From contig CP092874.1 of assembly GCA_030710605.1 (NCBI GenBank), forward strand, positions 18,091,451 to 18,155,450: DNA of 64,000 nucleotides. Direction: 5' to 3'. The notes below the pieces were generated by a model. That model was not told the origin of the DNA and made no database searches. It saw nothing but the letters and a program-made list of their open reading frames with translations. The position numbers and the translations under genes are program-made. The stretch is from Cordylochernes scorpioides. Taxonomy: Eukaryota > Arthropoda > Arachnida > Pseudoscorpiones > Chernetidae. This document shows, in pieces, positions 34,915 through 47,351 of the stretch (positions are counted from its first letter, which is position 1; each line of letters opens with the position of its first letter).

Positions 34915-35970
34915 TGGCGCACTAATGCATCATACATCAAATAGATATTTAGATATAAAGCTATATATAGGGCCACTTTTAACAGAGATTTCAATACATG
35001 TACTATAATTTTTGACATTAATATCTACCTACTATATCTACTCGAGTATTGCTCACGCAGAATATTTTTACCTATTACTATATATATATATATATACGTA
35101 TTATAAAAAGCAACAACAATCAATATATATATATATATGTCATAATATGTGCTCTTCCAGGATTAATAAAGCAAACCAACAGCCAACGAGAGAGAGCTGA
35201 GCAGCTAAAGCGAGACACTTTAGACAACTAACTTACGACCATTTTTGGCCACATTCCTGAGGGGGGGGGGGCCGTCACCACTTGGCGACTATCCTGGTTA
35301 GCCCCCCGGTTGTGTACACAGGAAAAAACAGTCGTTCAGCTGATAACGTCTCGCTCGCTCTCTCTCGGCTGGCTGCCTGGATGATTGCTCTAACAACTCG
35401 TCGTGTGATTATTTCTCTCCTCACCACATTTACCACTATATTGCCACATATATATATATATAGTGTAAAACCTATATAATAAAAATATAATAGTGATTCT
35501 ATATTTAAAATTTAAAGAGTAAACTGATGAGAATGATAATTTATATCAAGTAGATTTGATTAGATTAGCAAGCTAAATCTAAATTAATTATAAAAATAAA
35601 TAGTTGTTTAGTTTTATAGTTTAGTTTTGTATTAAAATTATCTTTATTACTTTGATCATTTAAATTCAAATTATAAAATTTGTAAATTGTTATTATTTAA
35701 TAGAGAGAGAAAAAAAATATTTACTTCTTACACATCATCCATATATATTTATAATAATAACAATAAAATTTAACAACGTAACGTCTTTTGCAATCGGCTG
35801 TTACCCGTCATTTAGACATACTCTAATTTATATATAGAATAATAGAAGTGAGAATATATTTAATAGTATAAATTTTAGTAGTTATATAGAGAAAAGAGAG
35901 AAAGACAGAACCGTGCACCATGTAGATAAATTATGATTGTGTTTTTGTTCAAATTCCATTTCTTGATATC
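34915..35970. other. AT-rich spacer
   Basis: TA microsatellite tracts (about 35078-35100 and 35123-35138), a poly-G run at 35262-35271. No supported gene. Confidence 0.5.
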
Positions 35971-35974
35971 CTTT

Positions 35975-36205
35975 TCCTGGCCCGCATGTTCCTCAGATAT
36001 TTCCCCAATTGAGTATGTATGGGACATGATGGGGAAGAAAATTTGGCAAAATCCAAAGCCAAGTAATCTTCAATAGCTTCAGAAAAAAAGAATCAAATAG
36101 CTTGGTCTAGCATTCCACAACTGTACGACAAAAACTGTACGACAGTATGTATGCCTCACCATGTAGCTGTTTGTATACGTAACAAAGGAGGACACACCAA
36201 ACATT
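35975..36205 (+). pseudogene. Tc1-like transposase C-terminal fragment
   Basis: Reads WPARSSDISPIEYVWDMMGK then KIW, the C-terminal catalytic Glu motif of a Tc1-type DDE transposase (family form WPARSPDLSPIEHVWD). Stops follow within 20 codons. The rest of the element is missing. Confidence 0.7.
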
Positions 36206-36339
36206 GATATAAGCTGTATTTCAATAAATTTACATCCATTCAAAAAAATTCAATCAATTATTTTACACATTACCATTATATATAGCTCACCATTTTTATA
36301 AAATTTACATAAGTATTTCAAAGTGATGCCACTTTTTTT

Positions 36340-36895
36340 TTTTTTTTTGTGGCTAGAGTATTATACGACCAATGGGAATTGGTGTCACACCCACCTTACA
36401 GCCCGGACGTAGCTCCTAGTGACTTTCCTCTCTTCTCCGAGTTAAAGAAAAACCTGGGTGGAACCCAATTCCAGGACGATGACGAGTTGAAAGAAGAGGT
36501 TTTAGGCTTTCTACGCGGCCAGGCGGCAGAGTTCTTTGACTCTGGGTTCCATAAGTGGGTGTCCTTACCTGACTAATACAAAACAAGCTGCTTGCAATAA
36601 AGACCAATACATCAAGTTTAATAGATTCTGCAGGATGTATATTTTGAGGCGAAAGTGTTGACTGTACATATTTCAAGCTACTACTTATAATTGCTATATG
36701 TAAATTTTGACATCGAACGTTTAATTTTAATGATTTCCAATGTTCAATTGTATTAATTGTATATAATTTAAAATATACACGCAATTATCCAAATTGTGGA
36801 TATGGCGTGTCTCTCCCAACTGTTAAATAATAAATAAGTGGGTGTCCCGAATGCAAAAATGCGTCGAACGAAACGGGGAATATGTAGAAAAATGA
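36340..36895 (+). pseudogene. Mariner C-terminal fragment split by an insertion
   Basis: 36349-36560 encodes HPPYSPDVAPSDFPLF (third catalytic Asp) and DSGFHKWVS. After a 269-bp insertion the frame resumes at 36840 as RMQKCVERNGEYVEK and ends at TGA 36893-36895. Upstream two thirds of the transposase are missing. Confidence 0.8.
36565..36833 (+). mobile_element. Short retroelement insertion with 14-bp TSD
   Basis: Flanked by ATAAGTGGGTGTCC at 36551-36564 and 36834-36847, and ends in TAAATAATAAAT. This fits a 5'-truncated LINE or SINE 3' end; the parent family is not identified. It lies inside the mariner fragment. Confidence 0.75.
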
Positions 36896-37960
36896 AAAAA
36901 GTCTGATATTTTCGAAAATGTATAGTTCAGGGCAAATAAACCTGTTTTTCTGTATGAAAAACCTCTGTGCAACTTATTTAACGGATAACCCTTGTAATTC
37001 GCTTTGTTCGGGTTCACGCCGAGTGAATTCTGCCCTACACTTGCTTTAACTATTATTATAAGATTGTGTCGTATCATCACTCACTACTCTCTCTAACATG
37101 AAATTATTTGAAAATGAAACACAAATAATAATGATAGTTATAATTGTACATTAATTGGAATCCCCATACCTATAATTGGAGTGATTATGATATAATTATA
37201 ATAAATTACATTTTTAAAAGCAAAATTGCCTGGCAAACATTCACAAGGGGAGAAACCGGGCGAAGCTGTGTCATTTAGAGTCCGTATATAATAATTGTTA
37301 TAATTTTATAACTCCAAAATATAAGGGGAAATATTGCACATTGTCGTATTTTAATATTTGAATAGCTTATATATTAATCTAAAATTATTCAAAAATTATA
37401 TATATAATCAAAATTTCCATCTATTAATCTGTATATTCATATATCTTCACATACAGAATTTTACGAAGGTTTGTTCATTAATTTCGACGGAGAAGAGCAA
37501 CAAACATCAATTTATCTTAACAAGAATAGAATCAGAAGGGAGTGGATGTTTGTCCGAAAATATTGTTTTAGCAAATGTTCATTAAGCGAACTTTCACTCG
37601 GGAAAAACCGGTCGAAGCAGGGTAAATTCACAAGCTTATGTCATATAATTATAATATTTAAATATTAGTGTGTGCGTTATAATGGCTAATTATATGGTGA
37701 CTTATTTATTGTATCATATAAGCTCTTGCTCCTAGGTGATTTCTAGCCTAAATTTCGCAGCACCCTTGACGTGATTTTAAATGCTTAAAGAGTTTAAAAC
37801 ATATAAAATTGGTTTATAGGGTGTTAATGAGAAATTAAAATCACCTGATATTCAAACAACTGAATGCTGCTGATAACCCACTTCCATCTATTAGTGAAAA
37901 AGTACCAACATTTACAAATATATATATATATATATATATATGAAAAACAATAGAGGAAAA
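36896..37960. other. AT-rich spacer
   Basis: No supported gene. A TA/TG microsatellite lies at about 37918-37941. Confidence 0.5.
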
Positions 37961-37967
37961 AATAATA

Positions 37968-38195
37968 TTAAAAAGGTCAGGTGTTGATTTTAAAAATAAA
38001 AAAGGCATATCCTGACCAGGAGCACATGTGCTTTTCAGGAGGCAGAGCGCCATCTGGTGGAACAGAAATCAACTATTCATTGATTTAACCTGTTCCCTGA
38101 TATTTGTCCAACCCAATTTCCTGATAAATCAAGAAAAAGCCATCCACGAACTCGTTTCGCGCTGTTGGCGCTCGTTAGCGTGGAGTAGGCTGTAT
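37968..38195 (+). repeat. Dispersed repeat R1, copy 1
   Basis: Landmarks GAGCACATGTGCTTTT, AGAGCGCCATCT, AAGCCATCCACGAAC and GCGCTGTTG. Shared with 41815-42015 and, inverted, 42187-42395. Confidence 0.8.
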
Positions 38196-38261
38196 ATATA
38201 TTTTTATTTCAAAAAGCTATAAATACGCATTCAAAAAGTTTATTTTTTAGTATTTTTTAGA

Positions 38262-38576
38262 TTAACACATGAGTGAGAGACAGTCTTATCAATCACAACC
38301 CTTTTACCAGGACATGGATACGTCCAAGCTGACATTGCCATAATAAAACAATTTACGGATCCAACATGTTCACACTGCCAAGAGGAAGACCAAACCGTGG
38401 AGCATGTCCTAGCATTCCAACTACAGCTATTCCAGACAGCTACACTCCTTGGATTGTCCTCTGTCAACAGCACTGTCCTGTTAAACCTACCAAGACCAGC
38501 CTGGAAACACTTGGTGAACTGGTTTACTAAGGCTACCACCAAGACTTACTCCTTAACTTCAGGACAGTCCAGGTAG
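38262..38576 (+). pseudogene. LINE ORF2 C-terminal fragment
   Basis: Plus-strand frame with LLPGHGYVQADIAIIKQF, then CSHCQEEDQTVEHVLAF, a Cys/His motif typical of the C-terminus of jockey/R1-type LINE reverse transcriptases, then a tail ending at a stop near 38576. An early stop (38270) and the absence of RT show it is a fragment. Confidence 0.65.
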
Positions 38577-38666
38577 TTGGTGATCTATGAATACGCTGGG
38601 TTACCTAGTTGTTAATGATAAATATATATATATATATATATTCGGGTTACATTGAGTAAACAGTTT

Positions 38667-38889
38667 GAGTCAAAAGGCGATCCATTAATTAAGATTATAT
38701 AAAACGGCGTACCTGGATCTGTAAAGAAAAAAAAACTTTTTTTTTCTTAAAATATTTCGAGAGATACTCCCTCTTTATCAATTTATCAATATATTAATAA
38801 ATTGATAAAGAGGGAGCAATCTCTCGAAATATTTTAAGAAAAAAAATTGTTTTTGTTTCTTTACAGATCCAGGTACGCCGTTTTATATA
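38667..38889. mobile_element. Fold-back insertion with 16-bp TSD, Penelope-like
   Basis: Flanked by ATTGAGTAAACAGTTT at 38651-38666 and 38890-38905. The insert is an inverted repeat (outer GGCGTACCTGGATC, inner CTCGAAATATT and TTGATAAAGAGGGAG). Inverted structure plus the TTGATAAAG-hairpin-CGAAATA motif fits a fragment of Penelope-like terminal repeats. Confidence 0.65.
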
Positions 38890-38905
38890 ATTGAGTAAAC
38901 AGTTT

Positions 38906-41814
38906 ATAAATATTCTCGAATTTATTCTGCGCATGTGCGGCGAGCTAATACTCTAGGACAGGGAATCGGCAAAATGCGAGCCACATGCGGCCCTTTGAAT
39001 GTGAAGCTGCAGCTCTTTATATAGTTCCATACGTAAATATTATTTATGTGAGTACTATTTATTGTTGGCAAGAAAAAATGTTGTGGCTTTTTAAAAACTT
39101 AGAAAATTTATAAATTGTAATTTTTGATTCTTCAGACTCAAAAGTTTGCCGAACCTTGCTCTAGGATATAATAAATTACTGTGTATGATATAACTCTCAC
39201 AGATCCTAAAAAGTCGGTGGACGAGTAGGTAACACCCTCAAATCCCGACATTCATGAACCGGGATTGAATCTCGCGTTAGCATTTTGTTTAATATGTGAT
39301 TCACATATTATTCACTGTTTCAAATATCATAAACTAGGTTGCTCTTGTTGAGCGGTATCTAATAGTGATTTTGAACCGGCGGACAGAGCCTTTATTTTAA
39401 AATATAATGTCGCCAGGCAGATTTCTTTCTTGGGAGATTTTCTAGGGATGCTGGACATATGTTGGGGATACCTAGGAGAGTGGCTGTCTGGACGTCGACT
39501 ATATCCTACAAGAAAAATTTACAAAAACATACGCGCGCAGCGTGGATATTTACAACTGAAATTTTGAAATTGGTATGTAATACACTCCGCATATCTTTCT
39601 CTTTTCATATATCAGTAAAGAAAAAAAAATTGAAATTAATATTTTTTACAATTTGCTATCATATATAATGACAAAGAGGATATAAGAGTTCACCATACCG
39701 TGGAAGACACATGTCTCCAACCTTGCTGTCGTGATGTTATAGAGGACATTTTGGGGAGTCGACTACAGAGCAGTTGGCGCATTGAAATAATACAATTTTT
39801 CTTCTCCTCAAAAGGTTGGTATACTAACTTCTTTCTTCCGATATAAGAAATAGTCAAGTTGCAAACTTTTACTCCATTTCAATAACTTATTTTCTCTCAC
39901 TAAAATCAATCAATCTTTACTTTATCTATCATTATGATATCAGACTTCAATTTTACCTTTTTATAATAGTTTATTTAGGTTAATATAGAATTGTACAAGG
40001 TATCCTAGTACTTACTATGCAAATAAAAGCCTTTACATATTCCGACATCTGTAAGAATATTGCTGATGACTGTCCATTTCAAATATCAATAAAATCTGAT
40101 TTTTTGATGGGAAAATGTATTTATTTTTAATTCCAATATAAAATTTGAAATATTTCGATATATTTTCGTTAAAAATTTAATCAATATATATTGGTAGAAC
40201 GAGCTAATATCTTTGATAAGTTGAATAGAGTTACTTTAGTGGTCAGAGCAATTTATTCTATTAGACTTATCACATGTCAATGCGAATAAATAATGTTATT
40301 ATTTCGATCAATTTTATGGATATAAAATATGGCGCCCATTTCTTTAAAAATAAAGTAAATAGAACAATTATCTACTGCATTTAATGCACTGATAAAATTA
40401 TCCTTATAGATAGTTCAAATTTCCAAATACAAATGACACGCTATTACATCATGTTTATATTAGATCAATGTTATAATTACAATTCACAGTGAATAATTTT
40501 GACTCTGTTGTTATCCACAGGGTGTAAAAGGAAGGGGCTAGCTATCTGGTATCGAAGGATCGACATTGGATGACAACGGGCGTCATCTCCTGTTGATGTA
40601 TCGATACCTAGTATCATGGATTCAACATGGGATGTGATGGGGTTAAAACTGCGGTGGAGGAAGCAACGTCGTGCTGAGATACATTCAATGACGATTGTTC
40701 GATATCAGATAGTCATGGGGGATGGGGGAATAGCAGAGGGGCAACGACAGAGAAGGGGGCAGTGGGAGGGCCAATGATGGGGTGGGAAGGTACATAGGGG
40801 AAGAGGGAGGGTACATAGTGTTGAGAGAGAGGTGGATTATCAAGATACAAGCAGCACGGATCAATGGATGAGGAGCCACCACCAAGGAAGCGAAGTAGCC
40901 AACCGGGACAGCAACAAGGGAGTCCTCTAAAGATGCTACTTCCACGGTATGGCGAATTTGTATATTTTTCTTTTATATAAATTGGTGTGAAGTTTAATAT
41001 ACTTGAATACAACATGTTCTCTCATGTATGTCGATAGATAATATTGGTATATATTTTTAAACTAAATCGTTAAATAATCGATACATTATTGTAGTTATAG
41101 GGGTTGAAGAAAGCTGGTAGGCTGAATAAATATTTATATATAACGAATATAATAAGGAATGGCTGCATTACGGTAAAACCACGTTTGTAAAATAAAAAGA
41201 ATGACGTGATCTATTACAACCACCAATGAGAGACCAGGATTACACTGCCATCCATAGACGTGAGGAGCTGCTATCCTCTAAAGAGATAAGGAACTGGAGT
41301 AGACAGTGCCAACAGAGTCACGGGAGTTGTCATCGCCTGCTTCCTCAGCGACAAACTGCCTGTCTGACATGTTGGCACCAACAACTCGTGTTATCTACAG
41401 ATATATTTACATATTTACCCCCATCCAAGTATAACTTTTGCGACATGGCTTCTATAGATTTGCATATCCTGATAGATATCTGTTAACACATAGCCACAAA
41501 TCTAATGCGCACACGTACGTATTTATCAAATATTTATTGTGACATCAACAACATTCTAACACCGCCGATAGGCCCAATATTTTCCTTCGTCTTGAAATTA
41601 CGAGAGCCAAATAGCCCGAAGCCATAGTCCCCAGACTCGTAGCTTGCAAAAGTTGGTGTTGTGGCTGTGTCACCGACCTGACTCTGCTAGTTTGCCGAGA
41701 CGGTCAATAGATGGCGCAGGCTTTTTTTTGTATCTATTTTGACGGGAGAGGTACCATTTTTTAAAGTAAAAAAATATATAAATATATATGAAAAAACAAT
41801 AGAAAAAATAAAAC
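38906..41814. other. AT-rich spacer with weak tRNA-like and purine-rich patches
   Basis: 39215-39288 has a B-box-like GGGATTGAATCTC after a poor A box: a possible tRNA-derived SINE head. 40715-40830 is strikingly purine-rich. No open frame with a known domain. Confidence 0.35.
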
Positions 41815-42015
41815 ATAAGTGGGTCAGATGTTGATATTAAAAATAAAAAAGGCATCTCCTGACCACGAGCACATGTGCTTTTTAGATGGCAGAGCGCCAT
41901 CTAGTGGAGCAAAAATAAACTAAACGTTTATTTAGCTTGCTCCGTGATATTTGGCCAACCCAATTTCTTGATTTATCAAGAAAAGCCATCCACGAACGCG
42001 TTTGGCGCTGTTGCC
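41815..42015 (+). repeat. Repeat R1, copy 2
   Basis: Near-perfect mirror of 42187-42395, about 170 bp apart. Together they form a long hairpin. Related to 37968-38195. Confidence 0.85.
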
Positions 42016-42186
42016 TTTTTTATTTTTAATATCAACACCTGACCCACTTATCTTTTTTTTTTCTATTGTTTTTTCATGTGTTAAGCGTCTTTACGCAAAT
42101 TTGGCCTTAAATACCTATTTTCTGATTTCTCGGGAAGCCATTGGGACCAAAAATCTTTTTTGGTCGCAGTGGTTACAGCCTTCTCC

Positions 42187-42395
42187 ACGCTGACGAGCGC
42201 CAACAGCGCGAAACGCGTTCGTGGATGGCTTTTCTTGATAAATCAAGATATTGGGTTGGCCAAATATCACGGAGCAAGCTAAATAAACGTTTAGTTTATT
42301 TTTGCTCCACTAGATGGCGCTCTGCCATCTAAAAAGCACATGTGCTCGTGGTCAGGAGATGCCTTTTTTATTTTTAATAAATATATATATATATA
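42187..42395 (-). repeat. Repeat R1, copy 3 (inverted)
   Basis: Reverse complement of 41815-42015, with only a few differences. Confidence 0.85.
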
Positions 42396-42446
42396 AACAA
42401 ATATAATATTTGTAGAGATAAAACTCCGAGAGAGAAATTAGGAGAA

Positions 42447-42612
42447 GAACATTTTGGCGGGAGAATTAGTCAACCAAACGTAAAAAAATTTGGCGGAAAA
42501 ATATGTCCACCAATGTCACAACATTTTGGCGGAAAATTTTTGAACTAATGTAAAGTATATTTTGGCGGAAAAATTAGTCGGCCACGAATGAAAAATATTT
42601 TGGCGGAGAGAA
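42447..42612 (+). repeat. Short tandem set of ATTTTGGCGG motifs
   Basis: Five occurrences of (T)TTTGGCGG followed by G/A-rich sequence at roughly 25-45 bp spacing, in degenerate units. They resemble E2F-type sites (TTTSSCGC-like), but tandem origin alone explains them. Confidence 0.55.
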
Positions 42613-43015
42613 AAGGAGTAGGACACGCCGGAAGTGGGTCGAAAACGGAAATAGCCGTGTACAAACATCCCCGAGCGTTCATTGGATGATGACTTCCGAA
42701 GCTCTTACCCATCCATCAACATAGACACCTCCGGAATGTTGTCTTAGTCTGCTGGATCTTCCAGTACATGTTTTCTTACACTTCTCATCAATCGCTTTAA
42801 AAACTTTGGGAAAAACTGTTTCTCAAATATGTCAAGACGGAAATATTCTTTGCACACAACAACAATATTTGACTTCGCATAAACGAGGGATATAAATTCA
42901 GATGGATTCAGACACGATTGAGAGTTGTCTTTTATTACAATTATTCGAACTTTAAATCCATTCCCACAAGAGTATGTTAATACAAAGCAATAACGCGCCA
43001 TCTATACATATAAAA

Positions 43016-43960
43016 TAAAATCATCACATCGAGAAATGCTCTTCCGCAAACAATAAAGACAAAGCTAGTTAAGCCTAGATCAATTATAAAGTAATAACGT
43101 GACATCTATATATAAGAAATAAAATCACAATGTTCGAATGTTTCTTTTATAAACAAAATATACTTTCAACTGTCCTTACTAAGATGAAAAAGAGTGGCTT
43201 AAAACAGTCTTCCAGATCGACCCGCCTACAAGCTTATAAGCTCCTATAAGCTTATGTCCATAGTTTACTTGAAAACCATTTCTAAGATTCCATCCTTCAG
43301 TGTAGCATATAAAAGCAGAATGATCCAATACAGTATTAGAGCTCTGAGAAGCGGTCTGGTGGATTAAATTGGCGAAACCGCTGGGAGGGTTCACCACTGA
43401 TGAGCCAAGCCCTCCCAATATATTTTTTCATCGCAGTAAGGACAGTAGAAGTTTGTATTATTATAAAAGAAACATTCGCGTTTTTAAATCCTTTTATTTT
43501 ACAAGAGTATGTGTTACAATTGATTCCCATATTGTGTATCTACATTTACAAATGTACTTGTCCAATCATAGAAACTTGTCCATAAACCAGCTGAGTGGGT
43601 AGAGGTGGACATGTTTATGTAGCGTGGATGTCGAAAGGGCCGGCGTAGGCTGGACTAAGGACATGACCTCAAATCAGGTCGTTGGTACCTTTGTCCATAT
43701 TCTCCTATATGGACAACTCTTTGGGAATTGTAGGCAGGCCGATCTGGTAGACTAACTGCTCTAAGCCACTATGTTTCATCGCAGTAAGGACAGTTGAAAG
43801 TATATTTTGTTTGTAAAAGAATCATTCGTCTTTGTTATTCTATTTCTTACATGTAGATGTCGCGTTATTGCTTTGTAATTGATCTATGCCTAACTAGCTT
43901 TGTCTTTATTGATTGCGGAAGAGCATTGCTCGATGTGAAGATTTATATGTAATACTACTG
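43016..43960. mobile_element. MITE-like element with ~160-bp inverted ends
   Basis: 43016-43175 (CTCTTCCGCAAACAATAAAG ... CAACTGTCCTTAC) mirrors 43785-43960. The interior holds a fold-back core (43368-43420) and a segment with an A-box-like CAGCTGAGTGGGTAGAGG (43588). The same outer sequence appears around the Penelope insertion in the right arm (61740-61800 and 63575-63690). Confidence 0.65.
43368..43420 (+). ncRNA. Structured fold-back core, copy 2
   Basis: TTGGCGAAACC, then CTGGGAGGG, TTCACCACTGATGAGCCAA, then CCCTCCCA. Two stems can form: TTGGC with GCCAA, and TGGGAGGG with CCCTCCCA. Contains GAAAC and CTGATGAG, the two core strings of hammerhead ribozymes, but in the non-standard order. 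RNA status is inference. Confidence 0.4.
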
Positions 43961-44095
43961 TCCTATAAAAGCCTATATCCATAGTTTGCTAAAATATTAT
44001 ATATAAGACGCCACTCTTTTCAGTATCACATATATAAACAGAATCGTCCAATGCAGTATTAGAGCTCTAAAAAAAGCGGTCTGGTAGATTAAAAA

Positions 44096-44152
44096 TTGGT
44101 GAAACCGTTGGAAGGGTTCACCATTGATGAGCCAAGCCTTCCAACCATTCTC
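44096..44152 (+). ncRNA. Structured fold-back core, copy 3
   Basis: As copy 2 but with TTGGAAGG paired to CCTTCCAA, a compensatory change relative to TGGGAGGG/CCCTCCCA. Mirror partner at 61535-61588. Confidence 0.4.
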
Positions 44153-45303
44153 CATCGCAGAAACATTCGTGCTTGAGCATTCTATTTGTTATATATATAG
44201 ATGGCGCTTCATAATGAAGTTATACAGGTGGACAACATCAGGTATTTCCTTATATCCTTCAAATAGCTATCTACAAATATAAATAGGTAAATATGGGAAT
44301 TTTGCCGGGAGGATATTGGTCTAAAAGGCTGCCTCTCCCGTCAAAATATACGCTACAACTAAACGCCAGCTATTAACCGTAAACTAGCGGATATATGACT
44401 AAACCATAGCGGCTTTGACAAATTTAAAACGTCAACCTAGAGGTCGTCGTTTTGAATTATTTCCCTCCTCAGTCCAGGACGAGTTTTGAATTTGTAAGAT
44501 CCCCCACAAGGGTTTCATGAAATTTACCAAATTTGCCAAAACGATGTTCAAATGGTAAAGCGGTTAGGATAATTCTATGGCCAAAATAAAGATGCAAACA
44601 TTTTGCCGGAAGGATATATCAAAGGGAGAAATGGCTCCATCAACACAATGGCGAATAGTCTTGTTTTAGCGGGAGTGTAAGTTTTCCCTATATATTGGTA
44701 TCTTCAAATTGTGTAAAAATACGACCAGATGATACACTAGTTCAACTTCCATATCCGGGGATATTTTCATCTTATAATTATATTTTTGCCCAATTTTAAT
44801 CTTATTTTTTAAATAAAAAGCGATTTAGTTCTCGAATCTCCCACTCTGGAATATCCCCAGTAACACCTGTTATTATCTCCCAATAACTTTATTTATTTAT
44901 TAGAACACGGCGAGATTTCAGGGAAGAACTCCAATTTTTATATTTTTTACCTTTTAGAGTTCTATATAATTTCGATTTTATTTTATACTTCGTTTTTCAG
45001 TTTAATTTTATATATCGTTTTACCGTGTCTCGAGGAAGGGTTTCTCCTCTGAAATCTTTTAGAATTCGAAGGGAGAAAGTTATTTGGAGATAGAATAGCT
45101 ATTTATATATACTGGGGATTTGTATCTTCTCTGTCCTAACAATATCAATTATTACATAGTTATTATAGGTAAGAAACACACGCCCAGTTTATCTCTAAAT
45201 CTAATATCTCTCAGAGAAATAAACTAGGAATCTGACACAAAATATGGAAACAATATAACATCTACACTAATGAACAAAATGGTACTGTGTTGATTAAATT
45301 TAC

Positions 45304-46264
45304 ATACACTCATGAACAAAACTTAAGGAAGTTGTACCTTTTAGAATGTATATCGGGATTCAGACAATAACTCTGAAATATATTACAGTGACCTTTATTG
45401 AAGACACACGACATAACCAAGTGTATATACACTCATGGACAAAACTTAAGGAAGTTGTACCTTTTAGCATGTATATCGGGATTCAGACAAAAACTCTGAA
45501 AGATATTACAGTGACCTTTATTGAAGACACACGAAATAACCAAGTGTATATACACTCATGGACAAAACTTAAGGAAGTTGTACCTTTTAGCATGTATATC
45601 GGGATTCAGACAATAACTCTGAAAGATATTACAGTGACCTTTATTGAAAATACACGAGATAACCAAGTGTATATACACTCATGGACAACACTTAAGGAAG
45701 TTGTACCTTTTATCATGTATATCGGGATTCAGACAATAACTCTGAAAGATATTACAGTGACCTTTATTGAAGACACACGACATAACCAAGTGTATATACA
45801 CTCATGGACAAAACTTAAGGAAGTTGTACCTTTTAGAATATATATCGGGATTCAGACAATAACTCTGAAAGATATTACAGTGACCTTTATTGAAGACACA
45901 CGAGATAACCAAGTGTATATACACTCATGGGCAAAACTTGAGGAAGTTGTACCTTTTAGAATATATATCGGGATTCAGACAATAACTCTGAAAGATATTA
46001 CAGTGACCTTTATTGAAGACACACGAGATAACCAAGTGTATATACACTCATGGGCAAAACTTGAGGAAGTTGTACCTTTTAAAATGTATATCGGGACTCA
46101 GACAATAACTCTGAAAGATATTACAGTGACCTTTATTGAAGATACACGAGATAACCAAGTGTGAACAAAATTATCTCTATCTCCTTCAAAAAACAACAAA
46201 AAAAAAGACGACCGGCGACCTCAAAGAATTTTCACTTCTTTAAGTCTTTTCTATGAGTGCATAT
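45304..46264 (+). mobile_element. Satellite-bearing MITE A, left arm (7 units)
   Basis: Ends are inverted (CACTCATGAACAAAACTTAAG and, mirrored, TGCACTCATAGAAAAGACTTA). Interior: seven 123-bp units. The 41-codon period leaves a 272-codon open frame (45346-46164), which I regard as non-coding. Mirror partner at 60240-60476 has one unit. Confidence 0.75.
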
Positions 46265-46487
46265 AAATGTGTGTGTAGCAGCGCTGGGTTGGTACTTATC
46301 CTAAGTACGCCATGATAATCATGATGGGTAGTTAGCGACTGCTTCTCACTATAAGTACACCACATGTCTATACAGGTAGACAGCAGTTCGACTTTTACAC
46401 TTACATGGCTCCAGAGTCCCATATAGTTACTTGTATTGACTGATTGGGTTAGACTTTTGCAAGAATCGGGCACCATGGAAGCAATTT

Positions 46488-46600
46488 TTTTAAAATAAAA
46501 AAGTGCCTAATGTGTGCGGGATTCGATTTCAGGTCTAGGCTGTCTAAAATCTATGGTTTATAACCCTGCTCCACCTTTCTATGGGTGTGGTAATTATTAA
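46488..46600 (-). repeat. tRNA-derived SINE-like segment, left arm
   Basis: Minus strand: AAGGTGGAGCAGGGTTATAA (A-box-like), then GAAATCGAATCCCGC (B-box-like), then T-rich sequence. Mirror copy at 59925-60020. Confidence 0.4.
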
Positions 46601-47025
46601 TGATTGTGTACTATGCTCCTATTTTTACCTAAGCACGCTCGAAAAATAAAAGCACCGTAATATTTTAAGTTTATATTGAAAAATCATAAACTTAAACGAC
46701 GTTTTATATTAACAATACTAAATATAGAAATAGTAAGTCTATTCAGGAGCCTACAGTTCCCAAAAACCAAGTCACTTATTGTCAGCAAAATATCTTTCTC
46801 TATTAACATGAAATAATTTTTGCCAACTTGAACACAGCACAGTTTGTAATTTTGCCAATTGCGGGATCTACTAGGTCGATATTAGAGTTTCATAAATTGA
46901 CTATCTTTTATACCGCAAGTTGTTTTTTTTTTTTAAATAAATTTATATTGGGAGCTTTCGAGTCTCTGGCCCTTTATCAACTTTTAGTCAAAATAAAAAT
47001 TTAAAAACTTTCGGTAAGTCGTTTA

Positions 47026-47351
47026 CACTCCTGGACAAAACTTAAAGAATTGGAAAGTATTTGATGTCGCCGGTCGTCCATTTTGAAGGAGACAGAAGCT
47101 GTTCACACATGGTTATCTTATGTGTCTTCAACAAAGGCCACTGTAATATAATTCAGAGTTATTGACTGAATCCCGATTTCAATGCGTGAAAGGTACAACT
47201 TCCTTAAGTTTTGTCCATGAGTGTATATACACTTGGTTATCTTGTGTGTATTCAATAAAGGTCACTGTAATATCTTTCAGAGTTATTGTCTGAATCCCGA
47301 TATACATTCTAAAAGGTACAACTTCCCTAAGTTTTGTTCACGAGTGTATGT
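47026..47351 (-). mobile_element. Satellite-bearing MITE B, left arm (2 units)
   Basis: Ends CACTCCTGGACAAAACTTAA and, mirrored, CACTCGTGAACAAAACTTAG. Two internal 123-bp units. Partner at 57468-59512 has about 16 units. Confidence 0.75.

Noticed and set aside
39215..39288. tRNA-Leu/Ser-like sequence
   Set aside because: B-box-like string present but acceptor stem pairing and A box are poor; at most a SINE head.
40685..41015. Overlapping Pro-rich ORFs on the minus strand
   Set aside because: They come from a purine-rich strand bias and have no recognisable domain.
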